A stretch of 55,873 nucleotides of DNA. It comes from Thermoplasmatota archaeon. Lineage in GTDB: Archaea > Thermoplasmatota > Thermoplasmata > Thermoplasmatales > Thermoplasmataceae. Shown here piece after piece: positions 17,866-27,281 of this stretch (the stretch's first letter is position 1; every line of letters begins with the position of its first letter). A program made the translations under genes and the position numbers. Below the pieces are notes generated by a model that saw only the letters and a list, made by a program, of their open reading frames with translations, was not told the origin of the DNA and ran no database searches. The stretch lies in the NCBI GenBank assembly GCA_023381355.1, contig JAMCUL010000007.1, positions 1 to 55,873 on the forward strand, written 5' to 3'.

Positions 17866-18831
17866 GAGTCCTGAGTAAGGCCTCATTATCTGCACAAGGT
17901 AATCTGCAGCAGCCGCCTTGAGATCCACTGGATGTATCTGGCCTTCAGTGTAATGCCTCAGCAGTTCTGATGAACTTTCAAGGCTCAATGGCCCTCCCTT
18001 CTTCTCAGGCCTGTTGATCCTTACAGTCCCGACAGCAGGCATGATGATCCTGTCAATAATCTCCATTACGGGATTTCCCACGGCAATTCCCTGGGGGCAG
18101 TATGCACCCTTCATCTTCCTCCTTATATCATCCTCAGAATCAGTGATCAGGATGGCCCCATCAGGATCACTCTTGGACATCTTCTGGAATGAATCCATCC
18201 TGCCTGAACCCTTGAGGCTGCTCATCAGGGGTGTGTGAAGGGCCTTGACCTTCTTTATTCCCATCTTTTCCGCAACATCCCTCTGGAGCATATGTGCATG
18301 CCTCTGGTCCATTCCACCCATTGCTATGTCCACATCAAGCATTGCAATGTCGTTTACCTGCATGACTGGATAGATGAACTTGCTGAAGTCGGACTCTGCG
18401 TCGTTCTCGGTTCTTCCCATGATTGGGAGGGCCCTCTTCAGCCGTGATAGCGTGGTGGCCTTTGCGGTCCTGATCAGGCCTTCCAGGTAGCCCTTCCTGT
18501 CTATGAGCTCGCTTGCCCACAGGTAACTGATATTCTGGCCGGAAAGCGAGATCTCGAATGCCTTCTTCATAAGTTCCCCGCTCTTCCTTATCTCCTGCAG
18601 GTCTCCTCCAAGCTTGTCATTGATCATTGCATGCCAGTCTGCGAGAAGTATGGTCATCTTCACGCCTGCTTTGCTCAGCGCCCGGATTCTCTCCCCAACG
18701 AGGAGTATCTGTGCAATATGAGGAATGCCCGATGGCTCAAAACCTATGTAACCGGTGCAGCCTGGTGATAACCTGTCGAATTCCTCCTCAGTCACTATTT
18801 CCTGGAAGAGGTTCCTGTCAATTTGAAGCAT
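17854..18831 (-). CDS. tyrS: Tyrosyl-tRNA synthetase
   Basis: A class I synthetase (325 residues from ATG 18831). It has YIGFEPSGIPHIAQIL, where HIAQ replaces the HIGH signature (common in archaeal TyrRS), LLADWHAMINDK, YPVMQVNDIAMLDVDIAMGGMDQRH for tyrosine and tRNA recognition, and KMSKSDPDGAI, the KMSKS loop. I chose ATG 18831 rather than TTG 18843 because a TATA-like TAATATAAA lies about 24 nt upstream and relatives begin close to this point. It is the last gene of the smc-scpA-Cas4-like series on this strand but probably has its own promoter within the end of the preceding gene. Confidence 0.94.
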   Translation of the reverse strand: MLQIDRNLFQEIVTEEEFDRLSPGCTGYIGFEPSGIPHIAQILLVGERIRALSKAGVKMTILLADWHAMINDKLGGDLQEIRKSGELMKKAFEISLSGQNISYLWASELIDRKGYLEGLIRTAKATTLSRLKRALPIMGRTENDAESDFSKFIYPVMQVNDIAMLDVDIAMGGMDQRHAHMLQRDVAEKMGIKKVKALHTPLMSSLKGSGRMDSFQKMSKSDPDGAILITDSEDDIRRKMKGAYCPQGIAVGNPVMEIIDRIIMPAVGTVRINRPEKKGGPLSLESSSELLRHYTEGQIHPVDLKAAAADYLVQIMRPYSGLLKE

Positions 18832-18852
18832 AACGCAGTCCAATAAGGCTTT

Positions 18853-19371
18853 TTATATTAACCTTTGCCTGCATATTTCAAGGTACGGGCAGTTCCTGCA
18901 CCTGCCAGGCCTGTCATGATTCCTGACAGGTATTCCCACGGTCCTCCTCAGGACTTCTGCCTTGGCAAGGACTTCATCCCTCAGTTCCTGAGTATTCTGA
19001 ATTTCAAACCGCTTGTTGCTGTACTGGAGAATACCGTAATCAATGCTGTAATCCGGATAGAGATCCCCCAGGATTATGAAATATACACCCATCTGCAGTA
19101 CGTGGGTATGCCGGGGCACATCCTGGGCGGTGCCGCTCTTGTATTCAAATGGTATTATGAGGTTCCCGTGCCTGACTATCTTGTCCGGTTTTCCTGAAAG
19201 GTTGTGCTTCCTGGTTACCAGCACCTTTCCCTCCTGTATGAGATCACCGTATATCATTGTCCCGCGTGGCACCTCGGCAATCGTGCCGGTCCTTCTGCCG
19301 GATATATAAAAATAGACCAGCACGATCAGGATCAGTGCAAGTGGTATTGCGTAGATGAGATTCAGGAGCAT
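18853..19371 (-). CDS. Cas4/RecB-like nuclease core, membrane-anchored C-terminal half
   Basis: A 172-residue protein. Residues 1-24 are a transmembrane helix followed by SGRRTG (basic, so the rest is cytoplasmic). The PD-(D/E)xK core follows: SGKPDKI with Asp 63, PFEYKSG with Glu 76 and Lys 78, and HVLQMGVY with Gln 93. The C-terminus has CRNCPYLEIC (Cys 158, 161, 167), three of the four cysteines that hold the Cas4 4Fe-4S cluster. The N-terminal Cas4 part with the first Cys and active-site His is missing here and is encoded by the gene just upstream (19376-19642). The two form a complementary pair only 4 nt apart, in different frames. No cas1, cas2 or CRISPR array is in the window. A nuclease is likely; the role is unknown. 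Confidence 0.8.
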   Translation of the reverse strand: MLLNLIYAIPLALILIVLVYFYISGRRTGTIAEVPRGTMIYGDLIQEGKVLVTRKHNLSGKPDKIVRHGNLIIPFEYKSGTAQDVPRHTHVLQMGVYFIILGDLYPDYSIDYGILQYSNKRFEIQNTQELRDEVLAKAEVLRRTVGIPVRNHDRPGRCRNCPYLEICRQRLI

Positions 19372-19375
19372 GAGA

Positions 19376-19642
19376 TCACAGGAAGATTATGAGCATCAGC
19401 AGCACCACAACTATTATGGCCACAACAAGGGACATTGATCTCTTCTTCTCGCTGGAATACCTCTGATCATAGGCCCTGTGCATCTCGGTCCCGGCATTCA
19501 ATCTCTGGATCGATCTCTGGGAACGCTCATATCCGTTTCTCGTAAAATACCAGGAAACATTGCAAAATTCATATTCCGCCAGCTCACTTGCGCTTACAAT
19601 CCTCTTACTGCCCGTCGGTTTTTCTGATCCATATTCTGTCAT
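19376..19642 (-). CDS. Cas4-like N-terminal half with C-terminal membrane helix
   Basis: An 88-residue protein. Residues 14-60 read like the N-terminal domain of Cas4/AddB-type nucleases: VSASELAEYEFCNVSWYFTR with Cys 27 (first Fe-S ligand), then LNAGTEMHRAYD with Gly 51 and His 55 (the active-site His of the family). KKRS precedes a transmembrane helix (SLVVAIIVVVLLMLIIFL) that ends the protein. The start overlaps the end of scpA by 38 nt. The stop is followed after 4 nt by the ATG of the core half, so the two could assemble through a two-helix membrane hairpin. A frameshift in a once single gene is the alternative. Confidence 0.7.
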   Translation of the reverse strand: MTEYGSEKPTGSKRIVSASELAEYEFCNVSWYFTRNGYERSQRSIQRLNAGTEMHRAYDQRYSSEKKRSMSLVVAIIVVVLLMLIIFL

Positions 19643-20390
19643 AGGACACTTCCTGCTTCATGTCTATAAATCCGTTCCTCTGTATAAACATGCAGTAAAT
19701 AAAAAATTTCATCCTGGCCTCACGGTCATCCCCCCAGACAGATTCCATGAAGAATTCCGGTGAGGACCTGGAGAATATGCTCATCATTGCCCTTTCAAGT
19801 TCCTTCTCGGGCTCATCCATGTTCAGTGCGGAAAGAATCCCCTCAACATTCTTTATTTCCTGGATCTCCGGCTTCCTCTTTATCTTCTCCCTTATCCTCT
19901 CGGTCTGCTTCATCACCTCGATAAGCTCAACAAGCATGACCTTGCGTGGTTCGTAGTGATGGATTGGCATGGAAATCTTCAATTTCTCAATTTCCCCACT
20001 CTCCATCATGTTGTAGTCATCCTGGTTTTCGATGAATCCTTCAGTGATGATATCTCCTGCCTGTTCCTGGACCTTCTGGAATGTACGCAGGAGCTCCTCA
20101 GACTGGAGGTATACTATCCCCCATGACCTGTAGATGATGTACCCCGCCTCCGGGAGTGAAACGAGGTTCTTGTTCACCAGTTCCCCTATGATCCTTGCAA
20201 AATCAACAACATTCACCTTCCATGGGTCAATATCCTGTGTTACGCATTTTTCCATTATCTCAATGATCTTCCTGCTGTCGTTCTCCTCGCCTTCGAGGTC
20301 GATATTCTCATAATATGTATAATTCAGTCCCAGCACAGTGGCCTGTGTGATCAGGGTCTTCTTGAGCTCTGTCAACCCGCTGCTGATCAT
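19605..20390 (-). CDS. scpA: Segregation and condensation protein ScpA
   Basis: A 261-residue kleisin that bridges the SMC heads. The region YYENIDLEGEENDSRKIIEIMEKCVTQDIDPWKVNVVDFARII matches the ScpA N-terminal domain (ID/DPW motif). The middle is variable, and the C-terminal winged helix (AMMSIFSRSSPEFFMESVW, then FFIYCMFIQRNGFIDMKQ) binds the SMC cap, with final DRIWIRK. Its ATG overlaps the smc stop (ATGA), a standard coupled pair. ScpB is not here but lies at 27282, next to purD. Confidence 0.9.
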   Translation of the reverse strand: MISSGLTELKKTLITQATVLGLNYTYYENIDLEGEENDSRKIIEIMEKCVTQDIDPWKVNVVDFARIIGELVNKNLVSLPEAGYIIYRSWGIVYLQSEELLRTFQKVQEQAGDIITEGFIENQDDYNMMESGEIEKLKISMPIHHYEPRKVMLVELIEVMKQTERIREKIKRKPEIQEIKNVEGILSALNMDEPEKELERAMMSIFSRSSPEFFMESVWGDDREARMKFFIYCMFIQRNGFIDMKQEVSYDRIWIRKTDGQ

Positions 20391-23300
20391 GATGGGTATC
20401 CCTCCTCAAAGCTCTTGCTGAATACTTCCGTGCACCCTGTCTGCCTGTTAAGGGTAACCCCGAATAGGGAACCTGCATACTTGGTCATAGCGTTCTTCAA
20501 CGAAATCATTATTATCTGAGAGGTATTTGAATTTTCTCTAAGAAGCTCTCCCATCCTCTCTGCGTTTGCGCCATCAAGGAACATATCTATCTCATCGAGG
20601 AAATATATTGGTGATGGCTTAATTCTTTGAACTGCAGTAATAAACGATAATGCAACAAGGCTCTTCTCGCCACCGCTGAGTGCATTGAGCTTAGTGTATG
20701 TGGTTCCCTTTGGCCTTGCCTTCACAAGAAGTTCTGAGTTGAGTGGGTCCTTTTCATCCGACAGGTACAGGATGACATCTCCCCCGTTTGTAAGCCTTGA
20801 AAATATCTTCCTCATCTCCTCCTTCACCTGCCCGTAAAGATTCATCAGGCTCACCCTCTTCACCTCCTCAAGCCTTGCCATGAGATCAATGAGGCTCTCA
20901 ATTTCTCCCCTGAGCTTTCCAACCTTCTCGGTGAGTTCTTCAAGCCTTCTGGTCTCCCTTTCAAGGTCGGATTCAGCGAGCTGGTTCACCGCTCCAATCT
21001 CCTCAAGTTTCCTCTCCCGGACAAGAATTTCTGCCCGGACCCTCTGAACACTTGAATATTCCGGCAGCACGATTCCACCTGTTGATTCGATTTCCGACCT
21101 CAGCTCGGATACCCTCTCCCGGAACTCAGATATCTTGATGTTTGCAGTTAGTATACCGTTCTCTACTGAGTTCTTTTCCGTATTTATCTTCTCTATCCTG
21201 ACATTGATCTGGTTCAGTTCCAGCTCTATACCCCTCAGCTGTCCCAGGACCCTTGAATTCTTTTCGTTCAATTCCTTCTCCATGGCTGCGTATTTCCTGG
21301 ATTCATCATCCAGTTCGGCCATTTCCTTTTCCAGCCTCTTCTTCTGATCCTCGCTTTCATGGATCTCTATTGAAAGATCTGAAATTTCCCTGGAAATCTC
21401 CATCTTCCTCTCTGCGAGCCTCTTCTGGTTTGTCTCACTTTCCGTGATCTTCCTGCGTGTTGTAATGAGGTTTGAATTGAGCATGTCAACCTCCCTCTGC
21501 ATTTCGTTGAGGTCATTGCCCCCCTCGGAATCGTTGCCTATAAGGTCGTAGAGGGCTTTCTTCCCTGATTCAAGCTCCTCAACCTTCACTGACTGCTCTT
21601 CCATGGCAGCACGTATTCCATCTATCCTGGTCTTCAGGTCCGATCTTTCATTCTTCAGTTTTATGAGGTCTTCCTCCATCCTTGCAAGATTCGAGGAGTA
21701 TACCTCCACCTGCTTTTCAAGTGTTTCTATCCTTCCCTTCCCCTCACTCCCGGTTTTTGACTCCTCCATCAATTCCTTCTGCACCTGGTCGTAACGGGAC
21801 TTTTTTGTGCGCAGGATGGAATCAAGTTCTGCCCTCTCTGATCTTGCATGTTCAAGCTCCTCGTCCATCTTAGCCAGTTCCTGGGGATTTCCCCTTCTCT
21901 GCCTCTTTTCCTGGAAACCGCCGCTTATGGCCCCGCTTGCCTCGAATATATCACCGGCCAGTGTTACTATCCTTACACCTGTCATATATCTCTTTGCAGT
22001 CTCTATGTCCCTGACAAGGACAGTGTCCTGGAATGTATACCAGACTATGTTTTCGTACTGTTTGTCGTATTTTATGTTCTGGCTCAGGAGCCCCATGGTT
22101 GTTCCCTCATTCAGGATCATTATGGCCTTGCCCCTCGCCCTTCCTCCAACCATCTTGTTGACCGGGAGGAACGTGACCCTGCCAGCCTGCTTTGTTCTGA
22201 GGTATTCGATGCATGCCTGCGCCACGTTTTCGTCATCCACGACAAGTGAATTGAGCCTTCCTCCGGCAGCAGCCTCCACTGCGAGTTGAAGTTCATCAGA
22301 ATATGATATGATGTCGCTGACAGGCCTGTGGATACCCGCAATCAATCCCCTGGCCTTTGCATCCATGAGGATGGAAAGTGAACGGTTGGCAATGCCCTGG
22401 GAACCCATCATCCCACGCATCTTCTCCGTCTCCCTTACCAGGTGCTCAATTCTAGGCATAAGGCCCGATATCTTCCCCTCAATCTCCCCTATTTCAGCTT
22501 TCAGATCAAAATACTCCTTATTCAGTTTCTCAAAATTGCCCTTCTTCTCACCATCGCTCTTCTTTATCTGGGACAGGTTCCATCTTACCTCACTTATCTT
22601 GTATTTCTCAGATGTCACAGATTCTTCCTTCGATCCGATCACGCCCTCCACCGTGGAATATTTCTGGTCAAGTTCCTTTTCCTCCTTCCTCAGTGATGCA
22701 ATGGAGGCGTTTACCACGGAAATCTGCTTCTCAATCTCCTTGAGATTCTTTGAGGCTTCCTGGTATTCAGCCGACTTCAGCCTCTGGGCCTCAATCTTCT
22801 GGGATATCTGGGTCTTCATTGCCTCATAATTGCTTGAGTACTTGCTCTCGCTTTCCTTCAGCTGGAGAAACTCGTTTCCTATCCTCTCAAGCTCCTTTTC
22901 AATATCTGCTATCTTCTCCTCGCCCTGCTCAATCCTTTCCCTCTTTTCAGATATTGAATTATTCTCGTTCTGGAACCTGACATCCCTTTTTGCCTTCTCA
23001 AGCTTGATGTAATTTATCCTTTCCCTGATGCTGGATATCTGCTGCTGCAATTCCTTGCTGATGCCTGTTTCTATCTCTTCCCTTTTGCTGTGAAGCTCCT
23101 TCTCCTGGTCCTTCATCACCCCGATCTGGGCCTCCATCTGTTCCTTTATCTCGGTGTTCTTCTGGAGTGCCTGCTCATATGAACTGAGCTCAATCTCATA
23201 TGATCTTATCTGTATGGATAGTGAGGTGGCCTTCAGATTGAGGATCTCCTCGTTCATGGTGCGGTATTCCTTCAGTTTTTCAGCCTCTTCCCTGATAACC

Positions 23301-23914
23301 TCAACATTCTTGGATATCTCGGCCTGAAGTGTCTCAGAGGCGGTTACGTTCTTTTCTATTTCACTGACCTGCTCCTTTGCAGCATCTATCTTCATGTTAT
23401 AGGATTCAATTCCGGCAATGGTTTCCAGCAGCTTCCTTCTTTCAGTGCCTGTACGCTTGATGAAATCGTTGATATCACCCTGGAGCACGAAACTGTAGGA
23501 ATCCAGCTGAAGCCCCATGTCGTCCATTACCTTGTCAATGTCACTGTGCCTGGCCTTCCTTCCATTGAGATAATAAGTACTCCTGATTTCGCCATTCACA
23601 TCCTCAATTACCCTGGATATTTCAAGTTTCTCAAAATTCTCTGAATCCGTCTCGTCCACAAACACAGCCGTTACGGATGCCTCATTCTTCCTCTTCTGCC
23701 CTTCCCTGGGGATGTGGATCAGGTCATCCATCTTGTCCGCCCTCACCGTCTTGGATGACCTTGTCCCGAGGACAAAAAGCAGGGAATCACCTATATTGCT
23801 CTTTCCACTTCCGTTAGGACCTCCTATCATTGTCATCCCTGGTCGAAAGTCCAGCTTGATGCCTTCCGGGCAAAAAGATTTAAAATTCTTCATTTCAAGG
23901 CTATACAGTCTCAA
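20387..23914 (-). CDS. smc: Chromosome segregation ATPase SMC
   Basis: A 1175-residue condensin ATPase. The N-terminal head has MKNFKSF and GPNGSGKSN (Walker A near residue 33). Two long coiled coils flank a hinge (about residues 500-650, including GLIAGIHRPVSDII and GGFQEKRQRRG after it). The C-terminal head has LNALSGGEKSLVALSF (signature) and PIYFLDEIDMFLD (Walker B, catalytic Glu). The length is normal. The start is TTG 23914, giving MRLYSLEMKNFKSF; a stop sits just upstream and relatives begin here. Together with ScpA and ScpB it forms the condensin-like complex that organises the chromosome. Confidence 0.96.
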   Translation of the reverse strand: MRLYSLEMKNFKSFCPEGIKLDFRPGMTMIGGPNGSGKSNIGDSLLFVLGTRSSKTVRADKMDDLIHIPREGQKRKNEASVTAVFVDETDSENFEKLEISRVIEDVNGEIRSTYYLNGRKARHSDIDKVMDDMGLQLDSYSFVLQGDINDFIKRTGTERRKLLETIAGIESYNMKIDAAKEQVSEIEKNVTASETLQAEISKNVEVIREEAEKLKEYRTMNEEILNLKATSLSIQIRSYEIELSSYEQALQKNTEIKEQMEAQIGVMKDQEKELHSKREEIETGISKELQQQISSIRERINYIKLEKAKRDVRFQNENNSISEKRERIEQGEEKIADIEKELERIGNEFLQLKESESKYSSNYEAMKTQISQKIEAQRLKSAEYQEASKNLKEIEKQISVVNASIASLRKEEKELDQKYSTVEGVIGSKEESVTSEKYKISEVRWNLSQIKKSDGEKKGNFEKLNKEYFDLKAEIGEIEGKISGLMPRIEHLVRETEKMRGMMGSQGIANRSLSILMDAKARGLIAGIHRPVSDIISYSDELQLAVEAAAGGRLNSLVVDDENVAQACIEYLRTKQAGRVTFLPVNKMVGGRARGKAIMILNEGTTMGLLSQNIKYDKQYENIVWYTFQDTVLVRDIETAKRYMTGVRIVTLAGDIFEASGAISGGFQEKRQRRGNPQELAKMDEELEHARSERAELDSILRTKKSRYDQVQKELMEESKTGSEGKGRIETLEKQVEVYSSNLARMEEDLIKLKNERSDLKTRIDGIRAAMEEQSVKVEELESGKKALYDLIGNDSEGGNDLNEMQREVDMLNSNLITTRRKITESETNQKRLAERKMEISREISDLSIEIHESEDQKKRLEKEMAELDDESRKYAAMEKELNEKNSRVLGQLRGIELELNQINVRIEKINTEKNSVENGILTANIKISEFRERVSELRSEIESTGGIVLPEYSSVQRVRAEILVRERKLEEIGAVNQLAESDLERETRRLEELTEKVGKLRGEIESLIDLMARLEEVKRVSLMNLYGQVKEEMRKIFSRLTNGGDVILYLSDEKDPLNSELLVKARPKGTTYTKLNALSGGEKSLVALSFITAVQRIKPSPIYFLDEIDMFLDGANAERMGELLRENSNTSQIIMISLKNAMTKYAGSLFGVTLNRQTGCTEVFSKSFEEGYPS

Positions 23915-23976
23915 TGTCCATCACGTCTGACATTTGTATGATTTCGTATATCGAAAAACATATTAAAATCTTTCGT

Positions 23977-24522
23977 CTATGATCCGGTGGACGACGCACC
24001 GTTTCCACCTGTTCCCTGCTCCACCAGTTCATTGTACTTGTTTACCAGGTGATAGGCCTCTCCTATCAGCAACCCCAGGGATAGTATGAGGAATGCATCA
24101 ATGGTGAAGTTCACCAGAAGATCGGCGGGCACGAATATTTCTGTATAGACTCTAAGTATGAACAGGATCATCCATATTGCGAGAATTGCGGCAGATCTCC
24201 TGTACATTATCTGCCCGTTCTGTTCATAGACTGTGGAAAGAGAGCCAAACTTCATTCCAGCTATGAGTCCGGGAATGATCATGAGAACTGCAATTGCTGT
24301 GTATATGAGGTCAGAAACAATGTAAGAAAGAAGGAAGATGCTCAGGAGGGAATAAACAACAGGTACTCTCAGGACCCTTGCCCTTGAATATACCCTACCG
24401 TGTATCCCCCTGGAAAGCCTCCTTATTGCAATGAATACAATCAAGATTATGAAGATGTAATCGTAATAGTACTCCGAAGGGGAGCCCGCCTGGCCGGAAC
24501 TTGTGAATAAACTGGCTAGCAT
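23977..24522 (-). CDS. Membrane protein of unknown function
   Basis: A 181-residue protein with about five hydrophobic segments: YIFIILIVFIAI, VVYSLLSIFLLSYIV, LIYTAIAVLMIIPGLIAGM, ILAIWMILFILRVYTEI and FTIDAFLILSLGLLIGEAYHLV. A conserved-looking loop KFGSLSTVYEQNGQIMYRRS lies between the third and fourth. The tail is Gly/Ser-rich (GTGGNGASSTGS). The layout resembles small CcdC/DUF1453-type membrane proteins but I cannot confirm it. It sits 62 nt upstream of smc on the same strand. No function assigned. Confidence 0.7.
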   Translation of the reverse strand: MLASLFTSSGQAGSPSEYYYDYIFIILIVFIAIRRLSRGIHGRVYSRARVLRVPVVYSLLSIFLLSYIVSDLIYTAIAVLMIIPGLIAGMKFGSLSTVYEQNGQIMYRRSAAILAIWMILFILRVYTEIFVPADLLVNFTIDAFLILSLGLLIGEAYHLVNKYNELVEQGTGGNGASSTGS

Positions 24523-24707
24523 TTCATTTCCACCGGCTTAATCCTCCATGAGAGATAAAGATTCCCAGAAGTCCATATTCTGAACCTGAATATCGCACGG
24601 AAATGTGCTGGAATCAGGCCAGCATGGGAAATCCGCGACAGAGGGTATCCCCTGGATCGGGATGTGAAGATATTCCAGGCTTATTAATTATAAAGGAATC
24701 ATCCAGC

Positions 24708-25634
24708 ATGGCTTCACTATTCAGAATCACGTTCATTGGAACCGGAGGGTCCTGGCCACAACCTGGCAGGGCAATGCCGTCAGTGATGATCCAGGTTGAT
24801 GAGACGGTTTGCCTGTTTGACTGCGGAGAGGGTTCCCAGAAGCAGATAATGAAGAGCCCGACCTCATTCATGAAGATTGACCATATATTCATATCCCACT
24901 TCCATGGCGATCACTTCCTGGGAATCCTTGGACTCATACAGAGCATGTCCTTCAACGGCAGGGAGAAGGAACTTCACGTATATGGACCCCCGGGAGCAAT
25001 AAGCATACTGACAAGGGCATTCAATGTGGGTTACTATTCCCTCACCTACAACATAAAGATACATGAGTTGCAGTATGATTCCACCGTTTCACTGAACGGT
25101 TTCAAGGTCAGGACCATGAAGGCTGATCATCCTGTCCCTGCATTCTCATATAGAATCGATGAGGATGATCTCGTGAAGATCGATCCTGCAAGGGCATCAG
25201 CACTGGGCATCGATTCCAGGCTGATAGAAAGGATACGTGACAGCGGGCAGATCGAGGTACATGGCAGGACGATAAGGCTTGAGGACATCCAGGGAGGCGT
25301 AAGAAAGGGAAGATCTGTTGTATACTCCGGCGATACCAGGCCAAACCCTGCAATGGTGGAATTTGCCAGCAGATGCAGCGTACTCATTCATGATACGACT
25401 ACCGACTCGAGCCTGGAGCCAAAGGTCAACGAGTTTGGGCATACGTCTTCCCGGCAGGCTGCCGGAATAGCAAGGGATGCAGGAGCAGGAAAGCTTTTCC
25501 TTTACCACTTCTCTCCTAGAATAGACAGTGCTGAGACCCTCCTGAATGAGTCAAGAAGCATCTTCCCTGAAAGTTATCTCAGTGAGGACCTGATGGTGGT
25601 GGAGATCCAGAAGGGAGAAGTCCTCACAGGATGA
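24708..25634 (+). CDS. rnz: Ribonuclease Z (tRNA 3' processing endonuclease)
   Basis: A 308-residue beta-lactamase-fold zinc enzyme that cuts the 3' trailer from pre-tRNAs. It starts MASLFRITFIGTGGSWPQPGR. The metal motif is FISHFHGDHFLG near residue 62, with FDCGEGSQKQIM before it. GPPG near 90, MKADHPVPAFSYRI (His near 140), VVYSGDTRPNP (Asp near 210) and EFGHTSSRQAA (His near 245) complete the site. I chose ATG 24708 because the family starts there and TTATTAATTATAAAGG lies just upstream; the frame is open earlier but that sequence is not family-like. Family length (about 305) fits. Confidence 0.94.
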   Translation: MASLFRITFIGTGGSWPQPGRAMPSVMIQVDETVCLFDCGEGSQKQIMKSPTSFMKIDHIFISHFHGDHFLGILGLIQSMSFNGREKELHVYGPPGAISILTRAFNVGYYSLTYNIKIHELQYDSTVSLNGFKVRTMKADHPVPAFSYRIDEDDLVKIDPARASALGIDSRLIERIRDSGQIEVHGRTIRLEDIQGGVRKGRSVVYSGDTRPNPAMVEFASRCSVLIHDTTTDSSLEPKVNEFGHTSSRQAAGIARDAGAGKLFLYHFSPRIDSAETLLNESRSIFPESYLSEDLMVVEIQKGEVLTG

Positions 25635-25648
25635 GTTTATCCGGAGAT

Positions 25649-27046
25649 TCAGATAGATCCTTTATCCTCATTGGAGGAAGCAGTATTCACTGGATAAATT
25701 CTCAGATATTTCTCGAGGATTAGAGTGAACATGAATGCAGCCACGAAGGAGATGAAGTATGAGATATCAGATCCTCCCGTAATTCCATATAGAGGAATGG
25801 GTATCCCGAAATAGTACTGGATAGTATCCATGAATGGGATTGAGACGGCAATTCCGAGAAGATAGGCCATTACAGGACTCCAGTTTATTCTTCCTGCAAG
25901 AAACTCCTTCCTCCTGACAAAGAAGTATTCTGCTATCATCACACCAAGCCATGGGGTGATCCAGTAGTCGAGAACGTAAAGGAACCCCTCAAAGTAGTCA
26001 GAGAATGTGTTGAAGAAAACCGCACCAAGGATTATCGCCGTTACCGCTATGCCTGGCACTATGATCTTCCTTCCTGCCCTGAATCCCAGCGACCTGACAG
26101 ACATCATGTTTGAATAGAGGTTGATAGAATTTGCGGCCACTCCGCCAAGGAATATGGTTATGGAACCAAGTATCCAGAAAATCCCGAGGGATGAGACGAA
26201 CATTGAGTTGGAAAATACTCCATTGAGGTCCAGCGATATTGCAAAGAGGTATCCGATCATTTCGACACCGAAGGAGGCGATGGTTACTCCGGCCATTGTC
26301 CATATGGCTGCCCTCCTGGGGTTCAGGGCACCAATTTTCACATATCTCGAATAATCCGATGCATATGGCCCCCAGGACATTATGTAGGAGAATGCAAGCA
26401 TGAAGATTGCTGTGAAATTGATTATTGAAAACGGGTATGCCTCATACGGCGCCACGTTTATCCCTGACCTGAGGATGAAAACTATTATGACGAGGAACAG
26501 TATTCCGAGAACTACGGACATTGCCTTCTCGAATAGTTTTATTGATTTGTGGCCGTATATCACCGTGATTATTATCACAGCCATTGTTGCAGCCAGGGTA
26601 AGACCCTCAAGGATGTATGCCTCAGATGGGGAAATAGCAGCTCCACCCGTTATCATGAACCTCAGTGCTCTCGCGGATATTATCAGGTTCACGGTGAGCC
26701 AGCCAATGGTATTCAGAAACTGGAGTCCGGAAAAACCCCTTCCTCCTGATTCTCCAAATATGCCCTTTGAAATGTCCATCTGCCCTTTTCCGCTTTCCGG
26801 GCCAAGGTAGGCCATGATACCAACAAGTGCTCCCCCGAAGAGATTTGCAATAAGGAGGGAGAATATTGTATAGTAAAACGAGAGGCCAAATGATTCAACA
26901 AGTACGCCAAGTACAAAGTCCGCAACAGTTAGATTGGACCCGAACCAGAGGTAGAAAAGAGCCTTTGGATTAACCGTTCTCTGTGATGGTTCCACAGATT
27001 GGGTCATTGTATCATCACCGATACCTTCAGGAACTGGATTGATCAT
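25649..27046 (-). CDS. NCS1-family nucleobase/allantoin-type permease
   Basis: A membrane transporter of about 465 residues with roughly 12 helices, in the purine/cytosine permease (NCS1) family. Family-like segments are NPKALFYLWFGSNLTVADFVLGVLVESFGLS at the start, LGPESGKGQMDISKGIFGESGG after TM2, SWGPYASDYSRYVKIGALNPRRAAIW mid-protein (the DYSRY motif), and DYWITPWLGVMIAEYFFVRR near the C-terminus. Possible starts are ATG 27046 and ATG 27007; the latter has GGTGATGAT upstream. It probably imports a nucleobase, hydantoin or related compound with Na+ or H+. No catabolic genes are adjacent to define it. Confidence 0.85.
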   Translation of the reverse strand: MINPVPEGIGDDTMTQSVEPSQRTVNPKALFYLWFGSNLTVADFVLGVLVESFGLSFYYTIFSLLIANLFGGALVGIMAYLGPESGKGQMDISKGIFGESGGRGFSGLQFLNTIGWLTVNLIISARALRFMITGGAAISPSEAYILEGLTLAATMAVIIITVIYGHKSIKLFEKAMSVVLGILFLVIIVFILRSGINVAPYEAYPFSIINFTAIFMLAFSYIMSWGPYASDYSRYVKIGALNPRRAAIWTMAGVTIASFGVEMIGYLFAISLDLNGVFSNSMFVSSLGIFWILGSITIFLGGVAANSINLYSNMMSVRSLGFRAGRKIIVPGIAVTAIILGAVFFNTFSDYFEGFLYVLDYWITPWLGVMIAEYFFVRRKEFLAGRINWSPVMAYLLGIAVSIPFMDTIQYYFGIPIPLYGITGGSDISYFISFVAAFMFTLILEKYLRIYPVNTASSNEDKGSI

Positions 27047-27281
27047 GCATTCGGTTATTACATCAAGAATATAATCCGATCCTGCTTTAAATATGACAAC
27101 ATGCCTGTACAGACACGACCCCCAATATGGAAATATTTCATCCTTACGCATTACTATTCCTCAAATTGCCGGTAATTTCCTGGTAGGCAATGCCCATGAA
27201 TCTGTTTGTCCTTAGAGAGGGGAGTCAAATTGAAACGCCAAAAAACGCAAATGAATAATAGTAAAAGTTTATAGTGGTTTA

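Noticed and set aside
18853-19642. Cas4 as part of a CRISPR-Cas system
   Set aside because: No cas1, cas2, effector genes or repeat-spacer array are seen; neighbours are smc, scpA and tyrS.
24603-24707. N-terminal extension of RNase Z
   Set aside because: The 35 extra codons do not resemble the family and a TATA-like sequence lies inside them; the family start is ATG 24708.
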